Below, in pieces: positions 34,426-42,424 of a stretch of DNA of 64,000 bases. The notes beneath the pieces are model-generated. The model was not told the DNA's origin and made no database searches. It was given only the letters and a program-made list of their open reading frames with translations. The stretch comes from JAZPYZ01 sp045544455. GTDB taxonomy: Bacteria > Bacillota > Clostridia > Oscillospirales > Acutalibacteraceae. Every line of letters begins with the position of its first letter. Position 1 is the stretch's first letter. The translations under genes and the position numbers were made by a program. Location of the stretch: NCBI GenBank assembly GCA_045544455.1, contig JAZPYZ010000003.1:1-64000 (forward strand), given 5' to 3'.

Positions 34426-35865
34426 TTACAAACTGTATTCGGATAACAACCGTTGTTTTTCATCCCATAACGGTTGGGATAAGTCCACGTAGTAACGGTG
34501 CGGATTTTCAAACCGCAGCACTTCTTCCCACATGGTATCGATCTGCGCCGCGCAATAGGAACGAATCTCTTCGATATCGCGCGTTTGATGCACGCAACGG
34601 CCTTGTTCAAACAGCGGTTGTTGCAACCGCACCGCGCGGAAATTATCCACCGTTTTGCGTTTCCAAATATGTTCTTCGTCGAACAACACGTACGGTTTGG
34701 TGTCATCGATCACTTCGTCGCGCAAAGTCAACACGTCGGCGATGGCCTTGTCGGTCTCGCGGTCATATAACCGCCACACTTGTTTGAAACACGGATTGGT
34801 GATTTTGGTCACGTTTTCACTTACCTTGATACGGGGCAGAATCTCGCCGTCTTTTTCGACCGCTGCGAGTTTATATACGCCGCCGAACACGGGACTGCTC
34901 GAGGCGGTGATCAACCGTTCGCCCACGCCGAACAAGTCGACCTTCGCGCCTTGTAATAACATATCGCGAATGATGTATTCATCCAGCGAGTTGGATGCGG
35001 TGATTTTGCAGTCTTCAAAACCGGCTTCGTCCAACATTTTACGCGCTTTTTTACTGAGATACGTAATATCGCCCGAATCGATGCGGATCCCCTTTGGACG
35101 GCATCCGCGCGGTAACAATTCTTCCTTAAACGCTTTGATCGCGTTGGGTACACCGGATTTCAAGGTGCTGTACGTGTCGACCAGCAAGGTGCAGTCGTTG
35201 GGATATTGCCGGGCATATGCGCGAAACGCGTCAAGTTCGGTATCGAACAACTGCACCCAGCTGTGCGCCATGGTACCGAGCGCCGGTACGCCGAATTCTC
35301 GATCGGTCAGGGTACACGCCGTGCCGGAACAACCGCCGATATACGCAGCGCGTGCGCCCAGCACCGCCCCGTCATACCCTTGTGCGCGCCGGGACCCGAA
35401 TTCCATCACCGCGCGGCCGTTTGCGGCACGCACAATGCGGTTGGCCTTGGTCGCGATCAGCGATTGATGGTTGATGGTCAACAGGATCATCGTTTCGATA
35501 AACTGCGCTTGTACCGCCGGTCCACGTACCGTGACCACCGGTTCGTGCGGAAAGATCGGCGTCCCTTCCGGAATCGCCCACACATCGCAACTGAATTTAA
35601 AATTTCGCAGATAATCGAGAAACGCGTCGTTAAACAGATTCTTCGACCGCAAATAGTCGATGTCTTCATCGGTAAACGACAGATTTTTCAGATACTCGAC
35701 CAACTGTTCCACGCCGGCCATGATCGCCAGTCCGCCACCGTCCGGAATCCGCCGGAAAAACATGTCGAAATACACGATCCGGTCACCGTTACCGCTTCCT
35801 AAAAAGCCGTTGGCCATCGTCAATTCGTAAAAATCGGTCAGCATGGTTAAATTGCGTTTGTTCAT
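34426..35865 (-). CDS. pncB: Nicotinate phosphoribosyltransferase
   Basis: A 479-residue enzyme that joins nicotinate to PRPP, giving NaMN and pyrophosphate with ATP hydrolysis. Family motifs are visible: MLTDFYELTMANGFL at the N-terminus, FGSRRAQG (the catalytic region with the phosphorylated His later in the chain), GTMAHSWVQ, TYSTLKSGVPNAIKA and IRIDSGDITYLSKKA. Length is typical. Last gene of ppa-pncA-pncB, 3 bases after the nicotinamidase, so nicotinamide is deamidated, ribosylated and the pyrophosphate removed by products of one operon. Confidence 0.94.
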   Translation of the reverse strand: MNKRNLTMLTDFYELTMANGFLGSGNGDRIVYFDMFFRRIPDGGGLAIMAGVEQLVEYLKNLSFTDEDIDYLRSKNLFNDAFLDYLRNFKFSCDVWAIPEGTPIFPHEPVVTVRGPAVQAQFIETMILLTINHQSLIATKANRIVRAANGRAVMEFGSRRAQGYDGAVLGARAAYIGGCSGTACTLTDREFGVPALGTMAHSWVQLFDTELDAFRAYARQYPNDCTLLVDTYSTLKSGVPNAIKAFKEELLPRGCRPKGIRIDSGDITYLSKKARKMLDEAGFEDCKITASNSLDEYIIRDMLLQGAKVDLFGVGERLITASSSPVFGGVYKLAAVEKDGEILPRIKVSENVTKITNPCFKQVWRLYDRETDKAIADVLTLRDEVIDDTKPYVLFDEEHIWKRKTVDNFRAVRLQQPLFEQGRCVHQTRDIEEIRSYCAAQIDTMWEEVLRFENPHRYYVDLSQPLWDEKQRLLSEYSL

Positions 35866-35868
35866 GCG

Positions 35869-36474
35869 TTAACCCTCCACCATAGTGCAAACCTCAATGC
35901 CGTTTGCTTGCATCGATTGTAAAAAGGCATCTTTTAACGCGTCGGCCGGATGATTCGGTGCGTCAAACGTGTCGGTGAGGTTCGCCGGCACGATGATCCG
36001 TACCGGTTTGTTCTGTCTGGTAAACCAGGCTTTCGCCGTTACCGCGAATTGATACACACAAATATCGGTACAGTCGCCGACCACGATCAGCGTGTCGATA
36101 TCCGGACGTGCCGTTATCCACGCTTGCATCGCCGGTTCCAACCAACCGTTGGTCGAACCTTTTTCGATCAACGTGTATCGGCATGCGGCTTCGATTGGTG
36201 CACAGACCTTGCATTCGTCACTGCCGCGCAAACAATGCGGCGGATAACTGACGAATTCCGGACTGTTCGCATCGTGACAATCTGCCAACGCCACGATCTC
36301 GATGCCGGCTTTATCGCAGGCGGCCGCCAATGCGGCGATCGGTTCGATCAGTGCGGCAACCCGTGGGGATGCCAACGCGCCCGATACGGCAAATCCGTTG
36401 ATCATATCCAATATACATAATGCGGTTTTATCCGGCCGCAAGTCGGTCAGATGCAAGGGAGTGGTTGTGTTCAT
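35869..36474 (-). CDS. pncA: Nicotinamidase-like cysteine hydrolase
   Basis: A 201-residue isochorismatase-fold hydrolase. The Asp-Lys-Cys triad is visible: Asp in ILDMINGF, Lys in EKGSTNGW, Cys in VGDCTDICV. Metal ligands fit DCHDANSPEF and the PPHC segment. Its place directly before pncB makes nicotinamide deamidation to nicotinate the likely reaction, although related enzymes cut other amides. The ppa gene lies 14 bases upstream. Confidence 0.88.
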   Translation of the reverse strand: MNTTTPLHLTDLRPDKTALCILDMINGFAVSGALASPRVAALIEPIAALAAACDKAGIEIVALADCHDANSPEFVSYPPHCLRGSDECKVCAPIEAACRYTLIEKGSTNGWLEPAMQAWITARPDIDTLIVVGDCTDICVYQFAVTAKAWFTRQNKPVRIIVPANLTDTFDAPNHPADALKDAFLQSMQANGIEVCTMVEG

Positions 36475-36488
36475 ATCGTTGTCCTCAT

Positions 36489-37025
36489 TTATCGTTTACC
36501 GCAAAAATGGTATTCGTATTCTTTAATGCAATGCGCGATGATCTCTTCGGCCTGTTCGTGACCGAGCACCTCTTTCACCACGGTTTCTTTATCTTCCAGC
36601 GATTTATACACCGTGAAGAAGTGTTGGATTTCATCCATCGTATGTTTAGGCAGTTCGGAAATATCGCGATAACTCGAATGTGACGGATCGCGGAAGGGGA
36701 CGGCAATGATCTTTTCGTCGATGGCTTTTTCATCGATCATTTTGACCACGCCGATCGGGAAACATTGTACCAGCGTCATCGGAACAATGGTTTCCTGGCA
36801 AAGCACCAACACGTCCAACGGATCGCCGTCATCCGCATAGGTGCGCGGAATAAACCCGTAGTTCGCCGGATAGTGAGTCGCGGTATATAATACGCGATCC
36901 AACCGAAGCAACCCGGTTTCTTTATCCATTTCGTATTTGTTTTTGCCGCCTTTCGGGATCTCGATGACCGCCGAAAAGTCGTTCGGATGGATGTGTTCGG
37001 GGGAAATATCATGCCAAATATTCAT
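36489..37025 (-). CDS. ppa: Inorganic pyrophosphatase, family I
   Basis: A 178-residue soluble pyrophosphatase. Family I features are clear: IEIPKGGKNKYEMDKETG, YPANYGFIPRTYADDGDPLD (metal-binding Asp cluster) and VPFRDPSH. ATG 37025 matches the usual N-terminus MNIWHDIS; the GTG at 37037 is nearly touching the ribosome site. It lies first in the operon with the NAD-salvage genes, where NAPRTase makes pyrophosphate, which pulls that reaction forward. Confidence 0.94.
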   Translation of the reverse strand: MNIWHDISPEHIHPNDFSAVIEIPKGGKNKYEMDKETGLLRLDRVLYTATHYPANYGFIPRTYADDGDPLDVLVLCQETIVPMTLVQCFPIGVVKMIDEKAIDEKIIAVPFRDPSHSSYRDISELPKHTMDEIQHFFTVYKSLEDKETVVKEVLGHEQAEEIIAHCIKEYEYHFCGKR

Positions 37026-37052
37026 AAACAGTGACACCTTCCTTTTATCTGT

Positions 37053-37081
37053 ATTATACTCGCTGCCCGGTGTATAGGCAA
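37053..37081 (-). promoter_or_regulatory. Promoter of ppa-pncA-pncB
   Basis: Minus strand: TTGCCT (37081-37076), a 17-bp spacer, TATAAT (37058-37053). Confidence 0.7.
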
Positions 37082-37095
37082 GGAAAATTTAGGAT

Positions 37096-37143
37096 AAGAT
37101 ATAAAAAGAACCGTTTTAAGAAATCTTAAAACGGTTCTTTCAC
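37096..37143 (-). terminator. Terminator after rpmB
   Basis: Stem aaagaaccgttttaag / cttaaaacggttcttt with loop aaat; T run TTTTTAT on the minus strand, just downstream of rpmB. Confidence 0.85.
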
Positions 37144-37150
37144 ACACTAA

Positions 37151-37339
37151 TTAAACGGCACGCGTTACCTTACCCGAACGCAAGCAACGGGTGCAGGCAT
37201 AAATTCTTTTCGGAGAGCCGTTCACGACCGCCTTGACGCGTTTGATGTTCGGTTTCCAGGTGCGATTCGAACGACGATGCGAGTGAGAAACCTGAATGCC
37301 GAAAGTCACGCTTTTGCCGCAAATATCACATTTTGCCAT
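37151..37339 (-). CDS. rpmB: 50S ribosomal protein L28
   Basis: A 62-residue large-subunit ribosomal protein. It keeps both zinc-type Cys pairs (CDICGK near the start and CTRCLRSGKV near the end), with the conserved SHSHRRSNRTWKPN core between. ATG 37339 has AAAAGGAGG upstream; the longer in-frame ORF to 37414 covers the promoter. It is monocistronic with its own promoter and terminator. Confidence 0.96.
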   Translation of the reverse strand: MAKCDICGKSVTFGIQVSHSHRRSNRTWKPNIKRVKAVVNGSPKRIYACTRCLRSGKVTRAV

Positions 37340-37385
37340 CTGGTTGGCACCTCCTTTTAGATCTGTCGATACAAATAACAGGTGT

Positions 37386-37414
37386 ATTCTAACAGATTTT
37401 TTCGAAAAAGGCAA
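37386..37414 (-). promoter_or_regulatory. Promoter of rpmB
   Basis: Minus strand: TTGCCT (37414-37409), a 17-bp spacer, TAGAAT (37391-37386). It has the same -35 hexamer and spacing as the ppa promoter 330 bases away. Confidence 0.7.
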
Positions 37415-37473
37415 GCATTTTTTTTAGAAATCCGAAAATCCTTGAAATAATTGTAAAAATCCACCGGTTTTGC

Positions 37474-37502
37474 TTGTGTTTTCGACGCGTTTCCCTTATA
37501 AT
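37474..37502 (+). promoter_or_regulatory. Promoter of the site-2 protease / scpAB operon
   Basis: TTGTGT at 37474-37479, a 17-bp spacer and TATAAT at 37497-37502; AAAGGAG precedes the ATG. Confidence 0.65.
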
Positions 37503-37531
37503 GTAAATATATATGCGCAAAGGAGTTTGCC

Positions 37532-38188
37532 ATGCTTCAACAAATACTGGGTGGCGGTCTTGATTTCGCCGGTTTAATTATCCTGTTTATGTCCTATATG
37601 GCGATCGTGTTGGTCACCATGCCGGTGCACGAATGTGCTCATGCTTTCGTGGCGACCAAACTCGGCGATCCCACCCCTCGCTGGCACGGGCGACTCTCGT
37701 TAAATCCGATGGCACATATCGACGTGTTCGGTACGGTGATGCTGTTGCTCTTCGGTTTTGGGTTTGCCAAACCGGTACCGGTCAACGCGACGTATTTCAA
37801 AAATCCGCGCACCGGTATGGCGTTGACCGCACTGGCCGGTCCGGTGTCCAACCTATTAGTGGCGACGTTGGCGGTAGGGTTGTGCCGGGTGTTGTTTTGG
37901 CTACCGGTTGCCAGTCTATTGATTGGATGGTTGATACAGTTTTTGCAGATTATTGCAATCGTCAACATCAGTTTGGCGGTGTTCAACCTGTTACCCATTC
38001 CGCCGTTGGACGGGTTTCGGATCATCAGTCCGTTGTTGCCGGCTAAATGGGTGTATCTGTTCGATCGGTATCAGCAGTATATCACGTTTGGCCTGTTGGC
38101 GTTGTTGGCGATCGGGGCGTTGGATACGCCGCTTATGGTGTTGCGTGGCTGGTTGACCAACCTGATCTTCGGATTGTTCGGATTTTAA
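37532..38188 (+). CDS. Site-2 protease family (M50) membrane peptidase
   Basis: A 218-residue intramembrane zinc metalloprotease of the small SpoIVFB/YwhC-like kind without a PDZ domain. The zinc motif HEXXH is HECAH (about 32-36) and the third ligand Asp is in NLLPIPPLDG (about 160). Five to six hydrophobic helices surround them. The first gene of the operon with scpA and scpB, an order seen in many Clostridia. The substrate is unknown; it lacks the SpoIVFA partner that would mark it as the sigma-K protease. Confidence 0.88.
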   Translation: MLQQILGGGLDFAGLIILFMSYMAIVLVTMPVHECAHAFVATKLGDPTPRWHGRLSLNPMAHIDVFGTVMLLLFGFGFAKPVPVNATYFKNPRTGMALTALAGPVSNLLVATLAVGLCRVLFWLPVASLLIGWLIQFLQIIAIVNISLAVFNLLPIPPLDGFRIISPLLPAKWVYLFDRYQQYITFGLLALLAIGALDTPLMVLRGWLTNLIFGLFGF

Positions 38189-38210
38189 AAATAAAAGATG
38201 CGGGTGGATT

Positions 38211-38978
38211 ATGCAGATCTCGTACAAGCTTGAGGCCTATGAAGGGCCACTGGACTTGCTGTTGCAGTTGATCCAGAAAAACAAATTGAATATTTACGAT
38301 ATCCCCATCGTCGAACTGTTGCAACAATACATGGAGACCATTCGCGAATGGCAACAGGCCGATCTCGATATCGCGACCGAATTTTTGGAAATGGCGGCGC
38401 GGTTGGTACAGATCAAAGCAGCGATGTTGTTGCCGCAACATGAGGAAGAGGCGGACGAAATGCGCCGTCAACTGACCGGTGAATTGATGGAATATCAGTT
38501 GTGCCAAGAAGCAGCACGCAAACTGGCACCGCGGCACGTTGGGTTCGACTTGTTTTTGCGCGAACCCGAACAGATCGATCCCGATATGACCTATCGGCGC
38601 ACCCATCCGGTCGGGGTGTTGTGGGATGCATACTTATCGGCCGCCGGTCGAGGCGAACGCAAATTGCCGCCGCCGCGCAAAGCGTTTAGCGGCATTGTGG
38701 AACGGCGCATCACGCCGGTTTCGTCCAAGATCGTGTACGTGCTAAGACGGTTATACCGCCGCGCCAAGGTGAGTTATCGTTCTTTGTTCGAAAACGCGCA
38801 CAGCAAATCGGATATGGTGGCGACCTTCTTGGCGGTGTTGGAATTGATTAAGGTGAGCCGTATTCACGTAGACGGCCAACAAGGGAATGAAACGGTCACC
38901 ATGTTGACCGATAAACGACGGGCAAACAGAAAGGAGGCACCGACTGATGGAACCCAAACAGTATCAAGCGGCGATTGA
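38211..38978 (+). CDS. scpA: Segregation and condensation protein A
   Basis: A 255-residue kleisin that links SMC heads in the condensin complex. The N-terminal YKLEAYEGPLDLLLQLIQKN and IYDIPIVELLQQYM are diagnostic, followed by a helical middle and a C-terminal winged helix (MVATFLAVLELIKVSRI). It overlaps scpB by 32 bases, which fits their joint assembly with SMC. Confidence 0.95.
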   Translation: MQISYKLEAYEGPLDLLLQLIQKNKLNIYDIPIVELLQQYMETIREWQQADLDIATEFLEMAARLVQIKAAMLLPQHEEEADEMRRQLTGELMEYQLCQEAARKLAPRHVGFDLFLREPEQIDPDMTYRRTHPVGVLWDAYLSAAGRGERKLPPPRKAFSGIVERRITPVSSKIVYVLRRLYRRAKVSYRSLFENAHSKSDMVATFLAVLELIKVSRIHVDGQQGNETVTMLTDKRRANRKEAPTDGTQTVSSGD

Positions 38979-39552
38979 GGCCATTTTGTTCGCCGGCGGT
39001 GAGCCGACTTCGCTCGACCGTTTGGTCGAAACGCTCGAACTCGATGCCAAAACGGTACAACAACTGGCCGAATCGTTGATGCAGGAGATCAATGCGCGCG
39101 GCGGCGGTGTGATGATGGTGCAGATGGAGGACAGTTATCAACTCTGCACCCGAAAAGAATATGCGAACTACGTGCGCCGAGCCTTGGCGCTTCACCGCAA
39201 CGTACCGCTGTCCCAAGCGGCGATGGAAGTGTTATCCATCGTGGCGTACAATCAGCCGGTTACCCGCGCTTTTATCGATCAGGTGCGTGGTGTCGATTGC
39301 GGCGCCGTGTTGCAAGGCTTGATCGCCAAATCGTTGATCGAAGAAAAAGGCCGATTGGAACTGCCGGGCCGGCCTCTTTTATACGGTACGACCTTGCATT
39401 TTCTGCGTTGTTTTGGGATGCAATCGTTGGCAGATCTGCCGCCGCTTCCGCAAAAAGAAGTATCGGACGATGACGATACGCCCGAACAATTGGAATTTAC
39501 CGAAACGGAATATGATAACACAGACGGAAAGGAAGTAGCACATCATGGATAA
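38947..39552 (+). CDS. scpB: Segregation and condensation protein B
   Basis: A 201-residue protein with two winged-helix domains that binds ScpA. AIEAILFAGGEP, AMEVLSIVAYNQPVTRAFID and RGVDCGAVLQGLI with ELPGRPLLYGTT are typical. An acidic C-terminal tail of about 30 residues follows. AAAGGAGG lies before the ATG inside scpA. The end overlaps gerW by 8 bases. Confidence 0.95.
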   Translation: MEPKQYQAAIEAILFAGGEPTSLDRLVETLELDAKTVQQLAESLMQEINARGGGVMMVQMEDSYQLCTRKEYANYVRRALALHRNVPLSQAAMEVLSIVAYNQPVTRAFIDQVRGVDCGAVLQGLIAKSLIEEKGRLELPGRPLLYGTTLHFLRCFGMQSLADLPPLPQKEVSDDDDTPEQLEFTETEYDNTDGKEVAHHG

Positions 39553-39922
39553 CAACGTTCAAAGTTTGATGGGAGTTTCGATCGAAAAGATCAAAGAAAT
39601 GGTCGATGTCAACACGGTCATCGGCAACCCGATCACCACGCCGGACGGCACGACCTTGATCCCGATTTCCCGTATTTCGATCGGGTTTGTGTCGGGCGGT
39701 TCGGACTTGCCTTCCAAAACTACCAGCGACCTGTTCGGCGGCGGTTCCGGCGCCGGCATCAACATCACCCCGATCGCCTTTTTGGTGGTATCGGCCGGTG
39801 ACGTGCGCATTTTGCATATGGCGTCCCACCCGGATACCTATGATCGCCTGATCGACATGATTCCGGCGGCGGCCGATAGCATTACCGGCTTGTTCAAGAA
39901 AAAAGAAACCGAAGACAAATAA
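39545..39922 (+). CDS. Sporulation protein GerW/YtfJ family
   Basis: A 125-residue small protein of the GerW (YtfJ) family. Conserved segments are MGVSIEKIKEMVDVNTVIG, DGTTLIPISRISIGFVSGG, then a Gly-rich stretch and GINITPIAFLV. In Bacillus the relative is needed for normal germination, while other members occur in non-sporulating Clostridia, so the role here is open. The ATG lies within the end of scpB. Confidence 0.88.
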   Translation: MDNNVQSLMGVSIEKIKEMVDVNTVIGNPITTPDGTTLIPISRISIGFVSGGSDLPSKTTSDLFGGGSGAGINITPIAFLVVSAGDVRILHMASHPDTYDRLIDMIPAAADSITGLFKKKETEDK

Positions 39923-39967
39923 ATCGCATGGATTACCGCCTGCCGTCATAGTCATATATGGAGGCGG

Positions 39968-41116
39968 GTGGTAATTTTGTTAAAGAGATGGTTTGCGATC
40001 GGGCTAACGGTATGGGTGGTTGTCGCGGCGTTGACGGTGCCGGTCTCGGCACAGGAGATAACGATCACGGCTTCGTCGGCTATTTTGTATGAACCGACGA
40101 CCGGCCGCGTGTTGTATGAGAAAAACGCCGACGAGCCACGCGCGATGGCCAGTACCACCAAACTGATGACCGCTTTGATTGCGGCGGATTGGTGTGATCC
40201 CGAACAGGAGATCATTGTGCCGGATGCGGCCACCCGGGTAGAGGGGTCTTCTCTTGGCCTGCGTGCCGGAGACTATCTCACGATGCGCGATCTGTTGACC
40301 GGCTTGTTGTTGGTATCGGGAAACGATGCGGCAAACGTCGTCGCGTTGACCGTATCCGACAGCATCGAGCAGTTTGCCGCGCGGATGAACGAACGCGCCG
40401 CCAAACTGGGCATGACCAACACACGGTTTGTTACCCCGTCCGGGTTGGATGCGGAGGGGCATTATACCACCGCGCGGGATATGGCGTTGCTCGCGGCCGA
40501 GGTGTTGGCGCATCCGTTACTGGCGGAGATCTGTGCGCAGAAAACCGCTACCGTACACATCGGCAACCCGAAAATAGCCCGCACGCTTACCAACCATAAC
40601 CGCCTGTTGTCTGCTTACGAAGGGACGATCGGGCTTAAAACCGGGTATACCCAAAAAGCCGGTCGATGTCTGGTATCGGCGGTCCGTCGAAACGGCGTCA
40701 CGTTGATCGCCGTCACGTTGCGGGCCCCGGACGATTGGAACGACCATCAGCGGTTGTACGACTATGGGTTTGACCAAGTGGCGTTGGTAGATTTGGTGTT
40801 GCCGCACCTGCCGTTGTTACCGGTGGGCGGCGGTCAGGCATCGTCGGTAAAGGTTACCGCGCCCATGCCGCCCGATCAGGTGCTGCCGATCGATCGGCAG
40901 GACCACGTAGAGGTTACGGTATCCCTGCCACGGTTTGTGTTCGCGCCGATCACGGCAGGGGACACGGTGGGGGAATTGGTATACACACTTGACGGCACCG
41001 AACTGTGCCGTGTACCGATCACGGCGACCGCCGACGTCGAAGAACGGCCGGTGGTATCGACCGGTGAACGGTTTAGCCGCCGTGTGCGGCAATTGGTACG
41101 CATGATATTAGGTTAG
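39968..41116 (+). CDS. D-alanyl-D-alanine carboxypeptidase (DacF-like)
   Basis: A 382-residue low-molecular-weight penicillin-binding protein that trims the terminal D-Ala of peptidoglycan stem peptides. After a signal peptide (about 8-28, ending VSAQE) come the active-site motifs STTK (in MASTTKLMT), SGN (in LLVSGNDAAN) and KTG (in IGLKTGYT). A beta-rich PBP5-type C-domain and a basic amphipathic tail (RFSRRVRQLVRMILG) would hold it to the membrane. Start GTG 39968 is only four bases after GGAGG, so TTG 39977 is an alternative. The gene neighbourhood resembles that of sporulation dacB/dacF genes. Confidence 0.9.
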   Translation: MVILLKRWFAIGLTVWVVVAALTVPVSAQEITITASSAILYEPTTGRVLYEKNADEPRAMASTTKLMTALIAADWCDPEQEIIVPDAATRVEGSSLGLRAGDYLTMRDLLTGLLLVSGNDAANVVALTVSDSIEQFAARMNERAAKLGMTNTRFVTPSGLDAEGHYTTARDMALLAAEVLAHPLLAEICAQKTATVHIGNPKIARTLTNHNRLLSAYEGTIGLKTGYTQKAGRCLVSAVRRNGVTLIAVTLRAPDDWNDHQRLYDYGFDQVALVDLVLPHLPLLPVGGGQASSVKVTAPMPPDQVLPIDRQDHVEVTVSLPRFVFAPITAGDTVGELVYTLDGTELCRVPITATADVEERPVVSTGERFSRRVRQLVRMILG

Positions 41117-41127
41117 GAATGAAAACA

Positions 41128-41931
41128 ATGGCAAAAGAACGGTTACAGAAAATTTTAGCACAGCGATGCATCGCTTCTCGCCGCAAAGCGGAAGAACTGA
41201 TCATCGCCGGCAAAGTCAAGGTTAATGGGCACGTGGCGCAGATCGGCGATAAGGCCGATCCGCGTGCGGATGTTATTACGGTGCGTGGAAAACGCATCGG
41301 CGCGGCTGACGCGCCGGTATATATAATGATCAACAAACCACGTGGATATATTACTACCATGGACGACGAAAAGGATCGGAAATGCGTTGCGCAGTTGGTG
41401 GACAAGCTCGGCGTACGGGTATTTCCGGTCGGTCGGTTGGACAAGGATTCCGAGGGGTTATTGTTAATGACCAACGATGGCGATTTCGCCAACGCGATGA
41501 TGCATCCGTCCTCCCACGTCGATAAACGGTATCGCGTGACGGTGCGGTGTAAACTCGACGATGCCGATCTGCTCCCGTTCCGGGAAGGGATCGAACTCGA
41601 TGGCAAAAAAACCTTACCGGCCACGGCCGAGATCGTTACCGCAGAGGATAACCGCACGGTGATCGAGGTGACGTTGCGCGAAGGGCGCAACCGCCAGATC
41701 CGCCGCATGTGTGAATGTTGTGGGTGGGAAGTGATCCGCCTGCGCCGTATCGCGATCGGCACGGTCAAACTCGGCATGCTTGCGACCGGCTCGTGGCGCG
41801 ACCTTACTCCGAAAGAGGTTAAGGCGTTGGTACAAGCGGCTAACGTCACCCAAAAGATCGCGGCCGATTATATCAAAAACGGAAAACGAAACGGAGGGAT
41901 CACCCGTGATCAAAGTCGCTCCCGCCGATGA
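41128..41931 (+). CDS. rluB: Pseudouridine synthase, RsuA/RluB family
   Basis: A 267-residue enzyme that forms pseudouridine in rRNA. An S4 RNA-binding domain (1-60; RLQKILAQRCIASRRKAEEL) is followed by the synthase domain with the catalytic Asp in GRLDKDSEGLLLMTND. A later EGRNRQIRRMCE completes the RsuA-type signature. ATG 41128 has TAGGA nine bases upstream; ATG 41119 in the same frame is possible. Assignment to RluB (23S) rather than RsuA (16S) is by neighbourhood with scpAB and a dac gene. Confidence 0.9.
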   Translation: MAKERLQKILAQRCIASRRKAEELIIAGKVKVNGHVAQIGDKADPRADVITVRGKRIGAADAPVYIMINKPRGYITTMDDEKDRKCVAQLVDKLGVRVFPVGRLDKDSEGLLLMTNDGDFANAMMHPSSHVDKRYRVTVRCKLDDADLLPFREGIELDGKKTLPATAEIVTAEDNRTVIEVTLREGRNRQIRRMCECCGWEVIRLRRIAIGTVKLGMLATGSWRDLTPKEVKALVQAANVTQKIAADYIKNGKRNGGITRDQSRSRR

Positions 41932-42307
41932 AGCACGGACCACACAGGCGTTGAATGCTTGTGGTCTTGCTGACGGCGTTTGTTTAATTATGACGTACGG
42001 ACAAGCTGAACTGGGTTATGTCGTATATACGTTATCCGCGGATCAGGCGCAGTTGCGCGTATTACATTGTCCGGACGAAGCGGATTTGGTAGAATTGTTG
42101 GTGCGCGCGACGCTTAATTCGGCGTTGATTCGCGGTGCCGCGACCATGATTATCACCGATGCGGCTATTTTGCCGCGGCTCGACGTGTTTGGGTTTGATG
42201 TGTTTGAAGACGGCCTTCGTGTGGAAATCGATGCGTTTTTCAACCGTCCGTGTTCGGGCGGTTCGGCCGATTGCGGCGATTGCCGTTTTTGTGAAAATAA
42301 ACGCTAA
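41906..42307 (+). CDS. GNAT-like protein with cysteine-rich tail
   Basis: A 133-residue protein with a GNAT-like strand and helix order (GYVVYTLSADQAQLRVLHC, then DLVELLVRATLNSALIRGA), though without a clear acetyl-CoA loop. The last 20 residues carry four Cys in a C-x6-C-x2-C-x2-C pattern, which could bind zinc or iron-sulphur. GTG 41906 has GGAGG upstream and lies within the end of rluB, so it ends the long operon from 37532. I recall similar unnamed proteins after rluB in Clostridia. The function is unknown. Confidence 0.7.
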   Translation: MIKVAPADEARTTQALNACGLADGVCLIMTYGQAELGYVVYTLSADQAQLRVLHCPDEADLVELLVRATLNSALIRGAATMIITDAAILPRLDVFGFDVFEDGLRVEIDAFFNRPCSGGSADCGDCRFCENKR

Positions 42308-42335
42308 AAAATACCGAAATAATTCGCATGAATAC

Positions 42336-42364
42336 TTGTGTTTTGCGCCATTATAAGGTATAAT
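42336..42364 (+). promoter_or_regulatory. Promoter of the biotin carboxyltransferase operon
   Basis: TTGTGT at 42336-42341, a 17-bp spacer and TATAAT at 42359-42364. AAGGAGG stands before the ATG at 42425. Confidence 0.7.
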
Positions 42365-42424
42365 AGATACAATTTGGTTTTAGCGTCGGTAATATCCCGA
42401 CGATTGTCAAGGAGGAAATCATCC

